Below are positions 8,401-10,061 of a stretch of DNA of 10,061 nt, in pieces. The notes under the pieces were generated by a model. That model saw only the letters and a list, made by a program, of their open reading frames with translations, searched no databases and was not told the origin of the DNA. Source of the DNA: Acanthaster planci. Lineage: Eukaryota; Echinodermata; Asteroidea; Valvatida; Acanthasteridae. Position 1 is the first letter of the stretch. Each line of letters starts with the position of its first letter. The stretch is taken from contig NW_019091465.1 of the NCBI RefSeq assembly GCF_001949145.1, positions 580,395 to 590,455 of the forward strand, in the 5' to 3' direction. Position numbers and translations under genes: made by a program.

Positions 8401-10061
8401 TACCACGAGACATTAGCTTCTCTCTCATAGACTGTGAGAACAAGGACTTGTACTATCTCTTGAAAAAGAATATCGTGGGTGGTCCGTCCATCGTGTTCCA
8501 CAGGTACCATGAAAGTGGCAAGACTCTCATTCGCGACGGTCCCAAAACCTGCGAGAACATCGTTGGCTTTGACGCTAACGCCCTCTACTTGTGGTCTCTG
8601 ATGCAGCCCATGCCGGTCGGGACTTTTCTCCGAAGGAGGGAACAAGAAGGCTTCAGGCCAGTCCCAAGCCACAAATACTCGGTCAGAGCTTCAGAGTGGC
8701 TGGAATGGATGGCGCACACCGGGGGAATATTCATCCGCCACCAGTTGAACCGCGGCGAGAAGCGCATCGGTCCCCGTCGCATCCCCGTGGATGGATTCTG
8801 CGAAGAAACCAATACCGTCTACCAATTTCAAGGGTGCTTCTGGCACGGTCACCGGTGCCGCTTAAACCCCAGAGAGAACAACACCGTCAGGAAGAAGTCG
8901 CGCGACGAACTACGGGAGGAGACCGAAGCGATGTCCGACTACATCCGTTCCCAGGGACACGGATTGGTTGAAATCTGGGAATGTGCCTGGCTGGAGCTGT
9001 TGTCATCGAATCGGGAGGCGTCAGAGTTCCTCAAAACGTTACGGCTACCCCTGCAGGAGGAGCGCCTGGATCTCAACCGCATCCTGAAAGGAGTGATGGA
9101 CGGAGACCTATTTGGGCTAATTGAATGCGACATCGAGGTACCCAACCATCTCCGGGAACGGTTCGCCGAAATGCCTCCCATTTTCAAAAACGCCGACATC
9201 AGTCGCGAAGATATCGGGGAACACATGCGCCAGTACGCTGAGAGGGAGGGACTGATGAAGACTCCCCGACGAAGCCTCATTGGAAGCATGTTTGGCAAGC
9301 AGTTGTTGTTGGCTACGCCCTTGCTAAAATGGTACCTCCAACATGGGCTCCAAGTCACCCGCGTCTATCAAGCGATCCAGTACAGATCCTCCCCCTGCTT
9401 CCGACCGTTCGGGGAGGCTGTGAGCGATGCAAGGAGGGAGGGGGATGCTGATCCGGCGAAGGCCATCATCGCAGACACGATGAAACTCCTGGGAAACTCG
9501 GCGTACGGCAAAACCGTGACTAATCAAGAGAAACATCTGGATGTGCGTGTCTGTGGCAGTGACGAGGAAGCGATGCGTCTCGTTAACAACCCGCACTTTA
9601 GAGCGATACACACGCTAGGGGACAGCCTGTACGAAGTTGAGATGAACAAGACGGCGATCCGCCTGGGACTCCCTTTGCAGATTGGATTTTTTGTCTATCA
9701 ATACGCTAAATTACGAATGTTGCAGTTCTACTTTGACTTTCTCTTGAAATTCGTAGATACGGCCGACTTCCAGCTTTGTGAGATGGACACTGACTCGGCC
9801 TATTTGGCGATAGCCGGTAAAAGCCTCGACGATGTCGTGAAACCCGACCTGCGAGAGGAGTACCAGCGAATAAAATCGGACTGGTTTCCACGCGACGATA
9901 CGCCCGCCCATCGCGCTTACGACAAGAGAACGCCCGGGCTCTTCAAAGTCGAGTGGGAGGGGGACGGCATCGTCGCCTTGTGCAGCAAGACGTATTACTG
10001 TTTCGGGGCCAAAGACAAGATCAGCTGCAAGGGGCTCAGTAGGGCTACAAACAACATCACG
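5454..10061 (+). CDS. Multidomain protein-primed family B DNA polymerase with zinc fingers, OTU-like and Vsr-like domains; 3' end outside window
   Basis: The frame holds 1536 codons without a stop and is still open at the right edge. By family knowledge it encodes the replicative polymerase of a Polinton/Maverick- or adintovirus-like element, copying linear DNA from a protein primer in the nucleus. Counting from 5454 as residue 1, the order is as follows. C2H2 fingers lie at 27-152, a duplicated module at 234-308 and 387-464, and an OTU-like segment at about 488-610. A C2HC finger follows at 617-639. Exo motifs are DFE (683-685), NSSKYD (807-812) and YNNLD (938-942). Polymerase motif A is DANALY (Asp 1040), motif B KLLGNSAYG (1344-1352), motif C DTDS (1445-1448) and KTY 1512-1514. 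All catalytic residues are present. The first in-frame Met is at 5661, inside finger two, so the true start is upstream by splicing or lost by a frameshift (ATG at 5455 is in another frame). Confidence 0.95.
5532..5909 (+). other. Three C2H2 zinc fingers at the polymerase N-terminus
   Basis: Finger one (5532-5600) fits CX2CX12HX3H. Finger two (5616-5687) fits CX2CX12HX4H, and so does finger three (5838-5909). All ligands are intact and the expected aromatic and Leu positions are present. Fingers one and two are nearly adjacent. Finger three follows a Pro-rich linker of about 50 residues. They probably bind element DNA ends or other nucleic acid; this role is inferred. Confidence 0.92.
6153..6377 (+). 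repeat. Duplicated module, copy 1 (in the polymerase N-terminal extension)
   Basis: The protein segment beginning NISFGGIFR..GTGAVQYFEP and ending LYIG aligns along its whole length with the segment at 6612-6845. Shared positions include N-[IV]-S-[FL]-G-x-I-[FL]-R, TG, YF-x-P and a hydrophobic end. The DNA copies are too diverged to align by eye, so the duplication is old. The fold and role are unknown to me. Confidence 0.6.
6612..6845 (+). repeat. Duplicated module, copy 2 (in the polymerase N-terminal extension)
   Basis: This copy begins NVSLGFILRHVETGDLRYFHP and runs through a conserved-looking TKWTVVMPTNMAIYV end. It stands directly before the OTU-like segment. In related proteins I recall this copy as the better conserved one, leading into the NLCFFR block. 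It may be a nucleic-acid or protein-binding domain; no catalytic motif is evident. Confidence 0.6.
6915..7280 (+). other. OTU-like cysteine peptidase segment (candidate)
   Basis: OTU peptidases cleave ubiquitin or related chains, or polyproteins. Their signature is Asp-Gly-Asn-Cys followed by Leu/Phe-Phe-Arg-Ala, a middle helix and strand, and a catalytic His followed by an aromatic residue about 100 residues later. Here TDNLCFFRCLA puts Asp three residues before Cys (6969-6971) and FFR just after it. ITEGVTMDDLATAEVMFEVN followed by IHVYS matches the middle element. HFSYI puts His (7260-7262) 97 residues after the Cys. The usual Gly and Asn before the Cys are replaced by Asn and Leu, so activity is uncertain. 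The assignment is inference from motif spacing. The segment could be a degenerate, non-catalytic version. Confidence 0.5.
7302..7370 (+). other. C2HC zinc finger between the OTU-like and exonuclease parts
   Basis: The finger has Cys at 7308 and 7317, then 12 residues to His at 7356 and a final Cys at 7368, within FECKKC...LHRHEPTC. It is followed by a short linker ending in FPGGIYALRESIFDKL, which precedes the exonuclease in this protein family. Confidence 0.85.
7488..8340 (+). other. 3'-5' proofreading exonuclease domain of the polymerase
   Basis: All three metal-binding motifs are present. Exo I is YDFECYF (Asp 7500-7502, Glu 7506-7508), Exo II is GFNSSKYDI (Asn 7872, Asp 7887) and Exo III is WYNNLDV (Tyr 8265, Asp 8277). 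A conserved block YLAPGYSYDKF...FPYDY lies between Exo II and III. About 120 residues separate Exo I from Exo II, with an acidic, helical-looking insert. No lesion is visible, so proofreading should be intact. Confidence 0.93.
8540..10061 (+). other. Family B polymerase palm, fingers and thumb start
   Basis: Motif A is GFDANALYLW (Asp at 8571-8573), motif B KLLGNSAYGKT (9483-9512), motif C MDTDSAY (Asp at 9786 and 9792). The KxY motif is SKTYY (Lys 9987, Tyr 9993), followed by KGLSR. The long interval between motifs A and B contains the Vsr-like domain and then a stretch SLIGSMFGKQLLLATPLLKWYL...CFRPF. This is typical of protein-primed (TPR-containing) B polymerases. The C-terminal thumb lies outside the window. 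Confidence 0.95.
8730..9000 (+). other. Vsr-like endonuclease domain embedded in the polymerase palm
   Basis: Vsr is a bacterial mismatch-nicking endonuclease of the PD-(D/E)XK fold. Its marks here are PVDGF with the metal-binding Asp (8790-8792), and QFQGCFWHGHRC with the catalytic-type His (8844) and zinc ligands His (8850) and Cys (8856). The C-terminal strand is VEIWECAW with another Cys (8982). The basic helix between them (RKKSRDELREE) fits too. One position that is His in bacterial Vsr is Gln here (8829-8831). The domain sits between motifs A and B. Cleavage activity is inferred, not shown. Confidence 0.75.

Overview
The window looks like metazoan nuclear DNA, most likely from an aquatic invertebrate or lower chordate. 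I cannot name the species. It contains only selfish-element material: a decayed non-LTR retrotransposon, two very different protein-primed family B DNA polymerase genes, and AT-rich intergenic debris. There are no bacterial gene features and no host gene I can recognise.

Positions 1-2173 (minus strand) are the remains of a LINE of the L2/CR1-like type. The apurinic endonuclease half lies at about 1177-1885 and the reverse transcriptase half at about 1-1115. Several frameshifts, two internal deletions and stop codons break it. Positions 2174-4045 hold no gene I can name: a T/G-rich simple tract, a weak remnant of a coding region on the minus strand (2625-3034), a perfect 10-bp hairpin (3866-3889) and otherwise featureless sequence.

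Positions 4046 to about 5420 (minus strand) are a broken, rearranged family B DNA polymerase (DNA_pol_B_2 type). It runs from just before palm motif A to a natural-looking C-terminus. Motif C is damaged, and a displaced zinc-finger segment lies between motifs B and C.

From 5454 to the right edge (plus strand) one reading frame of 1536 codons stays open without a stop. I translated it codon by codon. In order it encodes three C2H2 zinc fingers, two diverged copies of an unnamed module of about 75 residues, a segment with the hallmarks of an OTU-like cysteine peptidase, a C2HC finger, a complete 3'-5' exonuclease (DFE, NxxxYD, YxxxD) and a protein-primed family B polymerase (motifs A, B, C and KxY). 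A Vsr-like endonuclease is embedded in the palm. The gene is cut by the window end. Its 5' start is unclear: the frame begins directly after a polypyrimidine tract ending in TAG at 5453, which could be a 3' splice site. An ATG at 5455 lies in another frame.

The two polymerases lie head to head and meet near 5410-5453, where the assembly has an unresolved base (N at 5409). They belong to different subfamilies, so this is not a simple inverted duplication. The likely reading is a young, possibly still functional Polinton/Maverick- or adintovirus-like element next to, or inserted into, the corpse of an older and unrelated polymerase-bearing element. Other Polinton genes (integrase, packaging ATPase, capsid proteins) are not in the window and would have to lie to the right of 10061.
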